64,000 nt of DNA, taken from positions 580,254-644,253 of the forward strand of contig CAWGDM010000012.1 in assembly GCA_963821345.1 (NCBI GenBank), in the 5' to 3' direction. This DNA is from WHSW01 sp963821345 (GTDB lineage: Bacteria > Actinomycetota > Thermoleophilia > Solirubrobacterales > 70-9). Shown here piece after piece: positions 37,808 to 46,786 of this stretch (the first letter of the stretch is position 1; each line of letters opens with the position of its first letter). Under the pieces are notes generated by a model. That model was not told the DNA's origin and ran no database searches. It saw only the letters and a program-made list of their open reading frames with translations. Both the position numbers and the translations under genes were made by a program.

Positions 37808-38953
37808 GTGACCACCCTGCCCACTTCCGAGCGCATCGCCGTCGACTGGCTGCGGGACGGCCGGCGGGTCGTCGGCGCGACTCTGGTCGAGACGATCGGC
37901 TCGGCTCCGCTCGACCCGGGCGCCCAGATGCTGATCGACGATCGCACCAACATCGAGGGCTCGGTCACCGGGGGCTGCGTCGAGGGGGCGCTGGTCGAGG
38001 AGGCGGGGCGAATCCTCGCGGGCGCCTCGCCGCAGGTGGTCACCTACGGGATCTCCGACGACCAGGCGACCGGCGTCGGCCTGATGTGCGGCGGGACGGT
38101 CCGCGTCTTCGTCCACGAGCAGCGCGACGACGCGCTCGAGGCGCTCGAGGCGGTGGCCGAGGCGCGCGCGGCCGCGGCTCCGGTCGCGATGGCGACCCTG
38201 CTCGACGGCGACCGGGCCGGGGCGAAGATGGCGATCCTCGCCGACCGCACGGTCGGCGGCCTCGGGGTCACCGAGCTGCTCGATCACTCGGTCGAGCGCG
38301 ACGCCCGCGGCCAGCTCGACGAGGGGGTATCGCGGATCCGCCGCTACGGAGCCGGCGGCGAGGTGATGGGCTCCGAGCTCGCCGTCTACATCCAGGCGTT
38401 CTCGAGCCGGCCGCGGATGCTGATCTTCGGCGCGATCGACTTCTCGGCCGAGATGGCGAACGTCGCCAGCCGGATCGGCTACCAGGTGACGATCTGCGAC
38501 GCGCGCGAGCCGTTCGCCCGCAGCCCGCGCTTCGCGGCGAACGCCGAGGTCGTCGTCGATTGGCCCGACCGTTACCTGGAGGGGCGCGAGCTCGCACCCC
38601 GCGACGTCGTCCTCGTGTTCACCCACGACCCCAAGTTCGACGAGCCGGCGCTGATCGCGGCGCTGGCCAGCGGCGCCGGCTACGTCGGCGCGCTCGGCAG
38701 CCGCCGCACCCAGGAGCGGCGGGTCGAACGGCTGCGCGAAGCCGGCCTCGACGAATCCTCGATCGCCCGGATCCACGCTCCGTGCGGGCTCGACGTCGGC
38801 GCCCGCACCCCGTCGGAGACCGCGATCTCGATCCTCGCCGAGGTGATCGCGCTGCGGACCGGGCGCTCGGCCGAGCCCCTGGGCGAGACCAGCGGCCCGA
38901 TCCATCCGACCGAGGCGGAGAGCGTCGCGGCGGGCGGCGGTCCGAGCTCGTAG
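37808..38953 (+). CDS. XdhC/CoxF-family molybdenum-cofactor insertion protein
   Basis: A 381-residue protein from a GTG at 37808. XdhC N-terminal domain: RTNIEGSVTGGCVEGALVEE (about 46-65) and GISDDQATGVGLMCGGTVRV; C-terminal Rossmann domain: PRMLIFGAIDFSAEMANVAS (about 201), VLVFTHDPKFDEPAL and YVGALGSRRTQERR (about 296), APCGLDVGARTPSETA. It diverges from the cox cluster across 123 bp and is likely the CODH maturation partner. It differs from the YHS-fused paralogue at 31279 by having the full XdhC C-terminal domain. Confidence 0.9.
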   Translation: MTTLPTSERIAVDWLRDGRRVVGATLVETIGSAPLDPGAQMLIDDRTNIEGSVTGGCVEGALVEEAGRILAGASPQVVTYGISDDQATGVGLMCGGTVRVFVHEQRDDALEALEAVAEARAAAAPVAMATLLDGDRAGAKMAILADRTVGGLGVTELLDHSVERDARGQLDEGVSRIRRYGAGGEVMGSELAVYIQAFSSRPRMLIFGAIDFSAEMANVASRIGYQVTICDAREPFARSPRFAANAEVVVDWPDRYLEGRELAPRDVVLVFTHDPKFDEPALIAALASGAGYVGALGSRRTQERRVERLREAGLDESSIARIHAPCGLDVGARTPSETAISILAEVIALRTGRSAEPLGETSGPIHPTEAESVAAGGGPSS

Positions 38954-38966
38954 AGTCGCCCGACCG

Positions 38967-39941
38967 ATGAAGGCCGCGGTGATCTACGAGAACGGCGGCC
39001 CCGACGTGCTCCGCTACGAGGACGTCCCCGATCCCGAGTGCCCCGACGGCTGCGTCGTGATCGACGTCGAGGCGATCAGCATCGAGGGCGGCGACCTGCT
39101 CGCCCGCGCCGGCTCGCCGCCGCCGTCGGTCCCCCACATCGTCGGCTACCTCGCCGCCGGCACGGTGGCCGAGGTCGGCGCCGGGGTCGAGGACCGCGCG
39201 GTCGGCGACCGGGTCGTGGCCCTGAACATGGCCGGCTCGCACGCCTCGAAGCGCGCCGTCCCGGCGATGATCGACCTGGCCGATCCCCGAGGGGCTGGAC
39301 GCGGCCGTCGCCGCCTCGCGTCCCGGTCGCGGTCGGCACCGCCCAGGAGTGCCTGTTCACCGCCGGCCACCTCGAGGCCGGGCAGACGGTGCTGATCCAG
39401 GCCGGAGCCGGAGGCGTCGGCATGGCCGCGATCCAGCTCGCCAAGCAGGCCGGCGCGACCGTGCTCGCGACCGCGTCCAGCGACGAGAAGCTCGAGCGCC
39501 TGAAGGAGTTCGGCCTCGACCACGGGATCAACTACGCGACCGAGAACTTCGTCGAGCGAACCCGCGAGCTGACCGACGGCCGCGGCGCCGACGTGATCCT
39601 CGACTCGGTCGGCGGCCAGACCCTGGTCGACAGCATCGGCGCGCTCGCCTACCGCGGGACGCTCGTCAGCGTCGGGGTCGCGGGCCGCGCGCGGCTCCGA
39701 GCGTCGAGGCGCAGGGACCTGTGGGCGCAGAACAACACCCTGCGCGGCGTCTTCCTCGGCGGCGCGATGATGGCCGAGCTACCCGCGCGTCCACGCGATG
39801 ATCGCCGAGCTCTTCGAGCGCGTCGCGAGCGGCGAGCTGCGGGTCGTGATCGACCGGACGTTCCCGCTCGCCGAGGCCGCCGAGGCGCACGCGTACATCG
39901 AGAGCCGCCAGGCCTTCGGGCGCGTCGTGATGACGCCGTAG
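38967..39941 (+). CDS. Quinone oxidoreductase / zeta-crystallin-like MDR protein (several frameshifts)
   Basis: About 324 residues. N-terminal MKAAVIYENGGPDVLRYEDV; NAD(P)H-binding loop QAGAGGVGMAAIQLAKQAGA (about 142). No structural-zinc cysteines, so a zinc-free quinone reductase-like member. Breaks: an extra C near 39291 (GATCCCCGAGG), an extra base near 39322 (GCCTCGCGTCCCG), and an extra C near 39779 (GCCGAGCTACCC). All three abut GAG/CTC triplets. It starts 13 bp after the XdhC gene. Substrate unknown. Confidence 0.75.
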
Positions 39942-40010
39942 GTCTGGGCTGTCGCGCCTGGATCGCCTCCGCGAATTCGGTCAGCAGCTCAGCCCTTCCA
40001 CAGCGGGCCG

Positions 40011-40179
40011 TCAGGGGCCGCCGGCCGAGTTGTGCTTCGAGGTGTAGGTCATGAACCAGAGCCAGACGAGGAACGCGACGGTCGCGGCGGTCCCCCAGTC
40101 GTCATCACCAGTCCACAACATCGCGAGCCCGCCCGCGACCATCGCCGCGAACAGGATCACGCTGACGACGCATCCGCAT
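40011..40179 (-). CDS. Small two-helix membrane protein (probable frameshift)
   Basis: The open part reads VVSVILFAAMVAGGLAMLW, TGDDDWGTAATVAFLVWLWF and MTYTSKHNSAGGP before TGA: two hydrophobic helices joined by an acidic loop. The ATG at 40179 is in another frame, so either one base is wrong near 40170 or translation begins at an internal GTG. It follows a small gene in the VWA operon. Confidence 0.45.
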
Positions 40180-40184
40180 CGAGC

Positions 40185-40363
40185 TCAGCCTCCTCCCTCC
40201 TCCGGCGGCGCCTCGATCCGGCCGAGCAGCTCGCGCAGCCGCTCCGCGAGGTCGGGTCGCTCGCGCTCGAGCGCCTCGATCGCGTCGCGGATCGCCGCGG
40301 CGGCGACCCGCGGGACTCGACCGCCCCGGGGTCGCCGCCACTCTGCTCGTCGCCGGTCGTCAT
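40185..40363 (-). CDS. Small helical hypothetical protein (frameshift)
   Basis: About 59 residues: MTTGDEQSGGDPGAVESR in one frame, then, after a shift near 40310, AAAAIRDAIEALERERPDLA and ERLRELLGRIEAPPEEGGG. A charged helix-rich protein. Its ATG overlaps the VWA gene stop (ATGA), so it is probably cotranscribed. No known family. Confidence 0.5.
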
Positions 40364-41054
40364 CGCCGCCTCTTGACGTCCTCGTCGCCGGGCTCGACCC
40401 GGGTGTCGAGGTCCTCGAGCTCGGCGCGGTACTCGTCCGGCTCGTCGCGGAACTTCTTCGCCCGCGCGCCCGACGCCCGCAGCGCCGCCCGCGTGCCCTC
40501 CGGCGAGGCCTCGTAGTCGAGCGACTTGCCGCGCTGCGGCGAGGCCGATCCGGTCCGACTCCGCCCAGGCGTCCTGGTTGGCGCCCGAGGTAGATGAACT
40601 CCCAGCCGCGCTTCTCGCGGGCGACGATCAGCTTGCGGACGTCGCGGCTCGAGCTCTCGCTCGCGTTCTCGAGCCCGTCGGTGAGGATCACCAGCATCGC
40701 CCGGTCGCCCTTCTTGACCCGCTTGTCCATCGTCCGGATCGTCTTGATCACGGCGTCGTTGAGCGGCGTCGCGCCGCGCGGGCTGTAGTCCTCGGGCCCG
40801 AGCGTGCCGACCTCGGCGACCGGGATCGCCTTGAACTTCGTCCGCACGACCGGGTCGCCGCCGTGCAGGTCGAACATCGCCAGCGTCGCCAGGACCTTGG
40901 TCCCGTTCTGGTCGGCCGCCAGCTTGGCGACGAACTCGTTCGTCCCGCCGATCACGGCGCCGTGCATCGGCCCCATCGACCCGCTCTCGTCGATCAAGAG
41001 GCCGACGTGGAGGGTGTCGTGCTTGCCGTTCGCGCCCTGCTTGTTCTTGCTCAT
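40360..41054 (-). CDS. VWA-domain protein (one frameshift)
   Basis: About 231 residues. The VWA domain has a complete MIDAS: GLLIDESGSMGPMHG (about 17-31), threonine in RGATPLNDAVI (about 93) and aspartate in LVILTDGLENAS (about 122). WEFIYLGA then, after removal of one base near 40586 (extra base in GCGCCCGAGG), NQDAWAESDRIGL continues normally. The C-terminal tail is charged. Similar proteins monitor or assemble complexes through metal-dependent adhesion; the partner is unknown. Confidence 0.8.
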
Positions 41055-41271
41055 CGGGCTCCCTTCGTTGTGGTGAGGGAGCGGGGGGCATCAGTCGGGC
41101 GCGGTCAGCGTCGATGCTGACGCGGGCCGGTGAAGCAGGGCGCTCGGCCGCCCAGGACCGGCCGGGTCGAGACGTATCGCACGCAGCCACCGGCGAGCGC
41201 AAAGTCGCGCCGCGGCCCGGACATCCCGCCGGCAGCGTCAGACCTCCCGGCGCTTCAGCGACTTGACTTCA

Positions 41272-41960
41272 GTGAGCACGATTCTCTTCATCAACCGCGA
41301 CCCGCAGCTCGGCTGGCTCAGCGCGCTCGAGGTCGGGCGCGTCTTCGACGGCCAGCACCCGCGCTGCTGGCGCCCGCTCGACGAGCACTTCGCCTGGTAC
41401 TTCCCGAAGCGCGCCCGGCGCCCGCGCGGCTTCCACATCCTCAACTTCGACGAGTTCGACCCCGAGTCGCTGCCCGAGATCTGGGATGGTCCCCGCTTCC
41501 GCGCGCCGCTGCTCGCGCTGCCTGAGGCGACCGCCGGCGAGATCGTCTTCGCCGCACGCGCCCACCTCGGCGACGAGCCAACGATCAACCGGGCCTACTT
41601 CTCCGGCGCCAGCGCACAGAACGGCGAGGACGCGTTGGCCCTCTGGCGCTGCTGTCTCGAGGCCGGCGACCCAATGGCCCACTTCGCGATCGGCTACACG
41701 TCGTTCGAGCTCGATCGCTTCCACGAGGCCTACGCCCACCTGCGCCACTACGTCGACCTCGCGCCGCACTCGAGCTGGAACTGGTGTTGGCTCGGCAAGG
41801 CAGCGGCGGCGATCGGCGAGACCTCAGAGGCCGAGGACGCGTACCTCGAGGCGCTCCGACTCACCGAGCGCGGCGGCCCGCCGACCGACGCCGGCGGAGC
41901 TGCTCGCCGAGCTCGCCACCGGCGGCGGCATCGGCAAGCGACGACGACATCCCGTTCTAA
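41272..41960 (+). CDS. TPR-like hypothetical protein with SSB-like C-terminal tip (two likely frameshifts)
   Basis: The main frame encodes an N-terminal domain (TILFINRDPQLGWL, FHILNFDEFDPESLPEIW) followed by TPR-like helices (GEDALALWRCCLEAGDPMAH, FHEAYAHLRHYVDLAPHSSW, AEDAYLEALRLTE). After two one-base corrections near 41893 and 41936, the end reads AELLAELATGGGIG-SDDDIPF and then TAA. The D-D-D-I-P-F end matches the acidic tip that single-stranded-DNA-binding proteins use to dock partners. The start is a GTG at 41272, or a TTG at 41263. The C-terminal reading depends on those corrections. Confidence 0.6.
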
Positions 41961-42003
41961 GACACGGTTCAGGCTCGGCGAGCCGCGGCGAGCGCCGTCC
42001 GCC

Positions 42004-42361
42004 CTAGATCCGCAGCCGCTTGAGCGCCGCCCGAATCCGCTCCTGGCTGTCGGTGTCCAAGACCGGCTCGTTTTCGAACCACATGACGAGGGCCTGAACC
42101 CAGAGCAGCCGCATGTCCAGATCGAGCTCGCTCGCGTAGGCCATCAGCACCTCCTCGGGCTTTCGCGGCCAGCGCTGAGCCGTCCTCAAAGCGCGCGATC
42201 GTCGCCTGGTTTACCTCGATCGCCGCCGCGATCTTGACCTGCACGACGCCCCGTTCCTCTCGCGCCTGGCGACAGGCGCGCCCCAGCCAGGGCAAGAACG
42301 GACGCGCAACCTCCTCGGCCTCGGCCTCCACGCCCGCAGTTCTATCTGACCGGGGCGACAT
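42004..42361 (-). CDS. XRE-family helix-turn-helix regulator (one frameshift)
   Basis: About 118 residues. HTH: LGRACRQAREERGVVQVKIA, AAIEVNQATIARFEDGS; after a break near 42175 the frame resumes as WPRKPEEVLMAYASELDLDM, then RLLWVQALVMWFENEP and IRAALKRLRI. The arrangement is a compact phage/TA-type Cro/CI-like protein. It diverges from the CorA-like operon across a 308-bp spacer holding a strong inverted repeat, which may be its binding site. Confidence 0.7.
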
Positions 42362-42669
42362 CGGCGCTCGCAGGCCGGCGGGACGGCTCGGATGCGTTGC
42401 GTGTCTCCGTTTGAACATATGCACGATCTTGTATATTCACAATCGGTATGCTACAAGATCGAACGCGCAGCGTCGACGAAGCACGCATATACCCACGACC
42501 GGACCGCAGCCAAAGCGTCCGAGCCGCGCTCGCGCACCCGCGAGCCGTGCAGCGTGTCGAATCAACCCACGATGGAGACCACTAAATGACGACCGCATCG
42601 CTCCTACGCGCGAGCGCAGACAATCGACGATGAGCCCGCGGCCGGGATCGCCAGCCTCGCGATACAGAC
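42362..42669. other. 308-bp AT-richer spacer between the XRE and CorA-like genes
   Basis: No convincing gene. The stretch 42405-42500 is clearly AT-richer than its surroundings. It holds TTGAAC (42411-42416) and TATATT (42432-42437) 15 nt apart, a possible weak promoter toward the CorA-like operon, and the inverted repeat listed separately. A 65-codon ORF from 42392 has poor codon usage and is not called. Confidence 0.4.
42424..42461. promoter_or_regulatory. Perfect 10-bp inverted repeat
   Basis: CGATCTTGTA (42424-42433) and TACAAGATCG (42452-42461) are exact reverse complements separated by 18 bp. Centre-to-centre spacing of the arms is 28 bp. It lies between divergent genes, one encoding an XRE regulator. 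An operator is more likely than a terminator because the loop is long and no U-run follows. Confidence 0.6.
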
Positions 42670-43842
42670 GTGCCGTCCGCCGGGTCGCAGCTGCGGATCT
42701 CTGAGTGGCAGGTGGGTCGGGCGCCCCGTTCACTCACGATCGCCGAGGCTGAGCAGACCGCGGCTCCTCCCGACGCGTTTCGGTGCATCGAGCTTCCCTC
42801 GTCACCCGACCGCGCGACGGTCCTGGCTGATCTTGCCCGTCTTTGCGGCGACCAGATCACGACCGAGATGGTCGACGACCTCCTGGACGAGGATCCCCTG
42901 CCGAAGGTCACTTCCTGGGCAAGGGAACCATGTCCGGTCCGTCTCCGGTTTCGGCGTCGGCGTCGATACCACCACCTCGCCGACACCCCGGAGCTCGCCC
43001 TGAGGTTCGAGATCGTTGAGTTCCTTGCCGCGCGTGACTGGCTGGTCATCTCGTGCTTTTCGACCGGTAGTTACGCCAACGCGGACATGGTTGTCGAGAC
43101 CGAACGCGGCTGCGAGGGTCTCTTGGACCACGCGCGTGAATGTTGGGTCGACAGCGGCATGCGCACATCGGGTGATCTCGGCGTCCTCGTGCTCAAGCAG
43201 CTGGCGCGCAGCTACCGCCACGCGCGCAAGCACCTTGAGCGCTGGGTGGAGGAATGGGAGCTGGACTTCTATCGCCACCGCGACGCGGACATCGAGGAAG
43301 AGCGGGCCCGCTTGGACCGCCTCATCCAGCTGCGCGGGCTGATCGCCCAATACAGGGAGCGGCTCACCGCGATGAATGTCGAACGCGACGAGGCCGCGGA
43401 GAGCTGGTTCGCCAACGTCACCGCCAGTCCCGCAGCCGAATCCGCCGATCGCTTGATCGACGACTCGCTGGCCGGTCTCAGGCGGTTGAGCGACACGGTG
43501 CGGGCGGCGTTCGAGCTCCACCAGAGCCAGACTGCCGCCCGGCACCTTGAGCTGTCGCTCGAGCAGCAGGAGGCGTCGGAACGACTGCAGGGTCGGGTGG
43601 AGGTGATCGGCTCAGCGTTTCTCGTGCCGACGCTCATCGCCGGGATCTTCGGCGCCAACACCGCCCTGCCTGGGGGCAACGACCCGAACCGGTGGTTCGG
43701 GTTCGAGCTGATGCTGGTGGCGATGGTGGTCGGCGCCCTTACCGTCGCCTTCGTGCTGAAGCGGATGCGTGATCGAAACCGTGATGCCGTCGATCGCAGG
43801 CGCGCTCTGTCGCGACCCGAGCGCAGCACGAGCCACCGATGA
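42670..43842 (+). CDS. CorA-like membrane protein
   Basis: A 390-residue protein with a large soluble N-terminal part, a long helical stretch (about 190-310, RHARKHLERWVEEWELDFYR onward) and two C-terminal membrane helices (about 314-335 and 345-368) with the loop FGANTALPGGNDPNRWFGFE between them. This is the CorA/ZntB layout, but the usual G-M-N pore motif is G-A-N here. GTG start at 42670. Its stop overlaps the next ATG. It could be a divalent-cation channel or an effector/scaffold of the three-gene operon. Confidence 0.75.
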   Translation: MPSAGSQLRISEWQVGRAPRSLTIAEAEQTAAPPDAFRCIELPSSPDRATVLADLARLCGDQITTEMVDDLLDEDPLPKVTSWAREPCPVRLRFRRRRRYHHLADTPELALRFEIVEFLAARDWLVISCFSTGSYANADMVVETERGCEGLLDHARECWVDSGMRTSGDLGVLVLKQLARSYRHARKHLERWVEEWELDFYRHRDADIEEERARLDRLIQLRGLIAQYRERLTAMNVERDEAAESWFANVTASPAAESADRLIDDSLAGLRRLSDTVRAAFELHQSQTAARHLELSLEQQEASERLQGRVEVIGSAFLVPTLIAGIFGANTALPGGNDPNRWFGFELMLVAMVVGALTVAFVLKRMRDRNRDAVDRRRALSRPERSTSHR

Positions 43843-44210
43843 TCGGCTTGTTTATCGAGTTGACGATCGTGGCGATTGGCCTAGCGATCCGGCTGACGGT
43901 TCTGCTCGTGGTCTGGACCGTCCGGCTCCTGGCGATGCTGATCGCCGCGATCCTCGCGTTCGTCGAGTCGCGCCGGTCCAGTGGACCGTCGGGACTTTCT
44001 TCGGGACGCCGCCAGCCGCTCGACCCGAACGTCCGCTGGAGCGTGTTCCAGCGCGATGGCTATGCCTGCTCGGCATGCGGGTCCCAGAGTGATCTGACGG
44101 TGGACCACATCCACCCCGTGGCTCTGGGCGGAACCAACGACCCGTCCAATCTGCGGACGCTCTGCCGATCCTGTAATTCGCGCAAGGGCATCCGGCTGAT
44201 CGCGGCATGA
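43839..44210 (+). CDS. Membrane-anchored HNH endonuclease
   Basis: A 123-residue protein. Residues about 4-42 form one or two hydrophobic helices (LFIELTIVAIGLAIRLTVLL, then LLAMLIAAILAFV); residues 60-120 are an HNH nuclease: CSACGSQSDLTVDHIHPVAL and NLRTLCRSCNSRKG, with both zinc-knuckle cysteine pairs and the DHIHP catalytic histidine. HNH domains fused to N-terminal membrane anchors are unusual. Overlaps both neighbours by 4 bp. Confidence 0.88.
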   Translation: MIGLFIELTIVAIGLAIRLTVLLVVWTVRLLAMLIAAILAFVESRRSSGPSGLSSGRRQPLDPNVRWSVFQRDGYACSACGSQSDLTVDHIHPVALGGTNDPSNLRTLCRSCNSRKGIRLIAA

Positions 44211-45004
44211 CCGCGCGGCCGTGGCTGCTTACTGCTCTTGGTTGCGCAGTGGTCTCACTCATTATCGCCCAGCGGATCGGTCCCGCTGCCTTCGCCGCAG
44301 ATCGTGATTGCGACGACTTCTCCACTCAGGGGGAGGCCCAGAACTTCTTCGAGGCCCACGGTGGTCCCGCCAACGATTCATTCCAGCTCGATGGGGACGG
44401 AGACGGCCGGGCCTGCGAAGACCTTCCTTGTCCGTGCAGCTCAGGCGGCGACAGTGGCGGTGGTGGGCCAGCTGGCGGGGGTGGCGGCGGCGGGGGTGGT
44501 TCTGGCGGCAGTTCGACCAAGAAGCACGCGGTCGTCACTGACATCGCGGACGGGGACACGATCGAAGTACGCCTGCGCGGCCGCATCGAGGACGTGCGCC
44601 TGATCGGCATTGACACACCTGAGGTCTACTTCGGCGCCGACTGCGGCGGCGCGCAGGCCTCGGCGTCGATCCACCGCATACTCCACATTGGAGACCAGGT
44701 GAAGCTGATCCGCGATCCCTCCCAGGACAACCGCGACCGGTACGACCGCCTGCTCAGATACGTGATTCACGCCGGCCGCAACCTCGGTCGCCGCCAGATC
44801 CGCAAGGGCTGGGCCGAGGTCTACGTGTTCGAAACACCCTTCGACCGCGTCCGCAGCTTCCGTCATGCCCAGCGGGTGGCGCGGCGGGCTGACCGCGGCG
44901 TGTGGCGGTTGTGCGGAGGGGACTTTCACTCACCGCTAAAGCGGGCGTACTTTCGGAGGCATGCTGACCAGGCGGGCTCAGTCGGGATACGGGGGTCAGT
45001 GTGA
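44207..45004 (+). CDS. Secreted thermonuclease (SNase) with excalibur calcium-binding domain
   Basis: A 265-residue protein. Signal sequence at 1-30 (LLTALGCAVVSLIIAQ). Excalibur domain about 33-75: DCDDFSTQGEAQNFFEAHGG and LDGDGDGRACEDLPC. A Gly/Ser linker (84-103) leads to an SNase domain (about 108-245) with ADGDTIEVRLRG, VRLIGIDTPEVYF and NRDRYDRLLRYV keeping the catalytic Asp/Glu and Arg. It is extracellular, nonspecific and probably calcium-dependent. It ends an operon with a CorA-like protein and a membrane HNH nuclease. Confidence 0.87.
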   Translation: MTARPWLLTALGCAVVSLIIAQRIGPAAFAADRDCDDFSTQGEAQNFFEAHGGPANDSFQLDGDGDGRACEDLPCPCSSGGDSGGGGPAGGGGGGGGGSGGSSTKKHAVVTDIADGDTIEVRLRGRIEDVRLIGIDTPEVYFGADCGGAQASASIHRILHIGDQVKLIRDPSQDNRDRYDRLLRYVIHAGRNLGRRQIRKGWAEVYVFETPFDRVRSFRHAQRVARRADRGVWRLCGGDFHSPLKRAYFRRHADQAGSVGIRGSV

Positions 45005-45079
45005 TCGAGCTTGCAGTCGGGAGCCACCGTCAGGAAGGCCCCTCGGCCCGCGACCTTCCGTGCAATGAGGAGGGATCAA

Positions 45080-45807
45080 ATGGGGAGCAAGCCAACACCG
45101 CGTGATCGAGCGCCGGCAAATCGCGAAGCGCAGGCACACGAGCCTGAGCGGTTCGATCCGGTGGCGTTCGTCGAAGAGCACGTCTGGACGTTCGCCAAGA
45201 CGATGCCGCATATCCCCCACGAGTACGTGGTCCGGGGGAAGAACGGCTGTGCCGACGAGGACTGGGATGCCTTCGCGGCCTACATCAAGGACCACGGATA
45301 CAAGGCTCGCTGGACAGCCCCGAGCGGGCGACACATGGACAACGTCTACCTCGAGCTCGGCGAGTGGAAGTTCTGGGTGATCTTTCCGGTGATCAACCGC
45401 GAGCGGATCGAGAACAGCACAACGCAGCGGCTCGACTCAGAGACCGACGCCGACTTCGGGACCACGTGCCGCAGTCTTTCCCCGCGCTACGCGAGGCCGA
45501 GGAGTTCATCGCCTCCGTCCCGTGGCGGGCGGTCAAGATGGTCGAGGTGGGCGACACCGGCAAGACGCCCGATCCGCACGAGTACGTGATCAAGGACTGG
45601 CGCGAGGTGGACGCGAACCTGTTCGACGCGTTCGTCCGGCTGATCAAGGCCGAGGGCTACCGGGCCACGTACCGGGCGCCGTATCGGCCCGACTACGTAA
45701 TGACGAACCACTACCTCGAGATCGACGGCTGGTGCTACTGGTTCATCCACCCGAACATGCTCAACCGGGAGCGGGCCGAGCACCGGAAGCACAAGCCGAT
45801 CCGTTGA
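45080..45807 (+). CDS. Protein with two tandem copies of an uncharacterised domain (one frameshift)
   Basis: About 242 residues. The ATG at 45080 follows AGGAGGGATCAA. Domain copy 1 (about 28-115): MPHIPHEYVVRGKNGC, FAAYIKDHGYKARWTAPSGR, LELGEWKFWVIFPVINRER. After a frame break near 45465, copy 2 (about 140-240): DPHEYVIKDWREVD, FVRLIKAEGYRATYRAPYRP, LEIDGWCYWFIHPNMLNRER. Shared pattern: HEYV, F-x-x-(Y/L)-I-K-x-x-GY-(K/R)-A, LE(L/I)..W.(F/Y)W, NRER. Family not named here. The break lies between the copies. Confidence 0.7.
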
Positions 45808-45916
45808 CCAGGCGGACCGAGGATCTGTAGGAGCTCCGACGGGAACCCGCGATAGGAAATCAGGCTCGCAACGGCGGGTTGTATGACTAACGCGAACAGC
45901 GGTGTCCCGATCCGCG

Positions 45917-46786
45917 TCATTCCGTAAAGGCGTTGTAGAGGCTAAGAATGGCGATGAGGGCAGCGAACGCCATGATCCACCAGCCCCCGGGATTGCCGTG
46001 GCTGATCTGCAAGGCTGCAGCGACTCCGACGAGGACCGCGGCGATCATGTTTGTGTCACCGCGAGAAACGATAGTCGCGCAACGGCAGACGGAGCCCGCC
46101 CCGGGCTTCATGCAGGCCGCGCCGGCGAGGCGTCCGACGAGGACATCCCGTTCTAGGCTGGGCTCCTGGTCGACCCGCACGGTGCCCGGCTCCCGAGCGG
46201 TGAGCAGCGCCCGGATCGCCTCCGGGGTCATCCCCTGACCGGCGACACGGCAATGCTCGATCAACTCCGCGGCGGTCAGCAGCTCGAGCACCTCCGCTCG
46301 ATGGGAGATCGCCAGATCCTCGACCAACCTGCCGTAGTCGGAATCCCGCGATCGTGCGATCACAGCGAAGGCGATCGGACGCGCGTACTGGGCCCGGAAG
46401 CCTTCGCTGTGGAGGTGGACCCTTCCCCACGCCTCGCAGACCCCGATCACCACAGGAGGGCCGTCCTTGGGGTTGGGCTGCCAGAACGGCGAGTCGGAGG
46501 CCGCACATGGATGCAGGTGGTAGAGGCCGCAGGTGCAGTTGCCGGCCGGCGTGCCGGTACCCCGCGGGTGCAACGCCGCGCCGCGGCCGGCAGCGTCGCA
46601 CTCGGCCCACGTGGACTCGCCGTTGTTGCGCCAGCGCCGACCGCGCGGGCCGAGGCGCAACGCACCGTTGTCGTCCACGGTGACGCTCCAGGTGCGCAGG
46701 CCGAACAGACGCCCCGGCACCGTGCGTTGCGGACCGACCGGCCGCGCTCGCCCGATCGGCGCGGCCGCGTGCCTGTATGCCCTCAC
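45917..46786 (-). CDS. CxCGLY-family protein with C-terminal membrane helix
   Basis: A 289-residue protein from a GTG that overlaps the upstream small gene (GTGA). A Cys/His motif NCTCGLYHLHPC (about 103) is followed by VVIGVCEAWGRVHLHSEGFR and AQYARPIAFAV, a combination seen in many actinobacterial proteins of unknown function. Residues about 246-289 hold one or two hydrophobic helices (MIAAVLVGVAAALQI, WWIMAFAALIAILSLY). A paralogue with the same order lies at 47896-49310. The upstream SAM-I riboswitch probably controls it. Confidence 0.75.
   Translation of the reverse strand: MRAYRHAAAPIGRARPVGPQRTVPGRLFGLRTWSVTVDDNGALRLGPRGRRWRNNGESTWAECDAAGRGAALHPRGTGTPAGNCTCGLYHLHPCAASDSPFWQPNPKDGPPVVIGVCEAWGRVHLHSEGFRAQYARPIAFAVIARSRDSDYGRLVEDLAISHRAEVLELLTAAELIEHCRVAGQGMTPEAIRALLTAREPGTVRVDQEPSLERDVLVGRLAGAACMKPGAGSVCRCATIVSRGDTNMIAAVLVGVAAALQISHGNPGGWWIMAFAALIAILSLYNAFTE

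Noticed and set aside
41104..41121. GTCAGC-N6-GCTGAC hairpin between the VWA and TPR genes
   Set aside because: A 6-bp perfect stem is expected by chance in GC-rich sequence of this length and it has no partner copy; noted only.
42392..42589. 65-codon ORF across the AT-richer spacer
   Set aside because: Low third-position GC, no ribosome site, and it crosses the inverted repeat; more likely noncoding.
45902..46156. Plus-strand ORF ending D-E-D-I-P-F, like the TPR protein's end
   Set aside because: It is antisense to an unbroken minus-strand gene whose frame gives consistent codon usage and motifs; the resemblance is a coincidence of the reverse complement.
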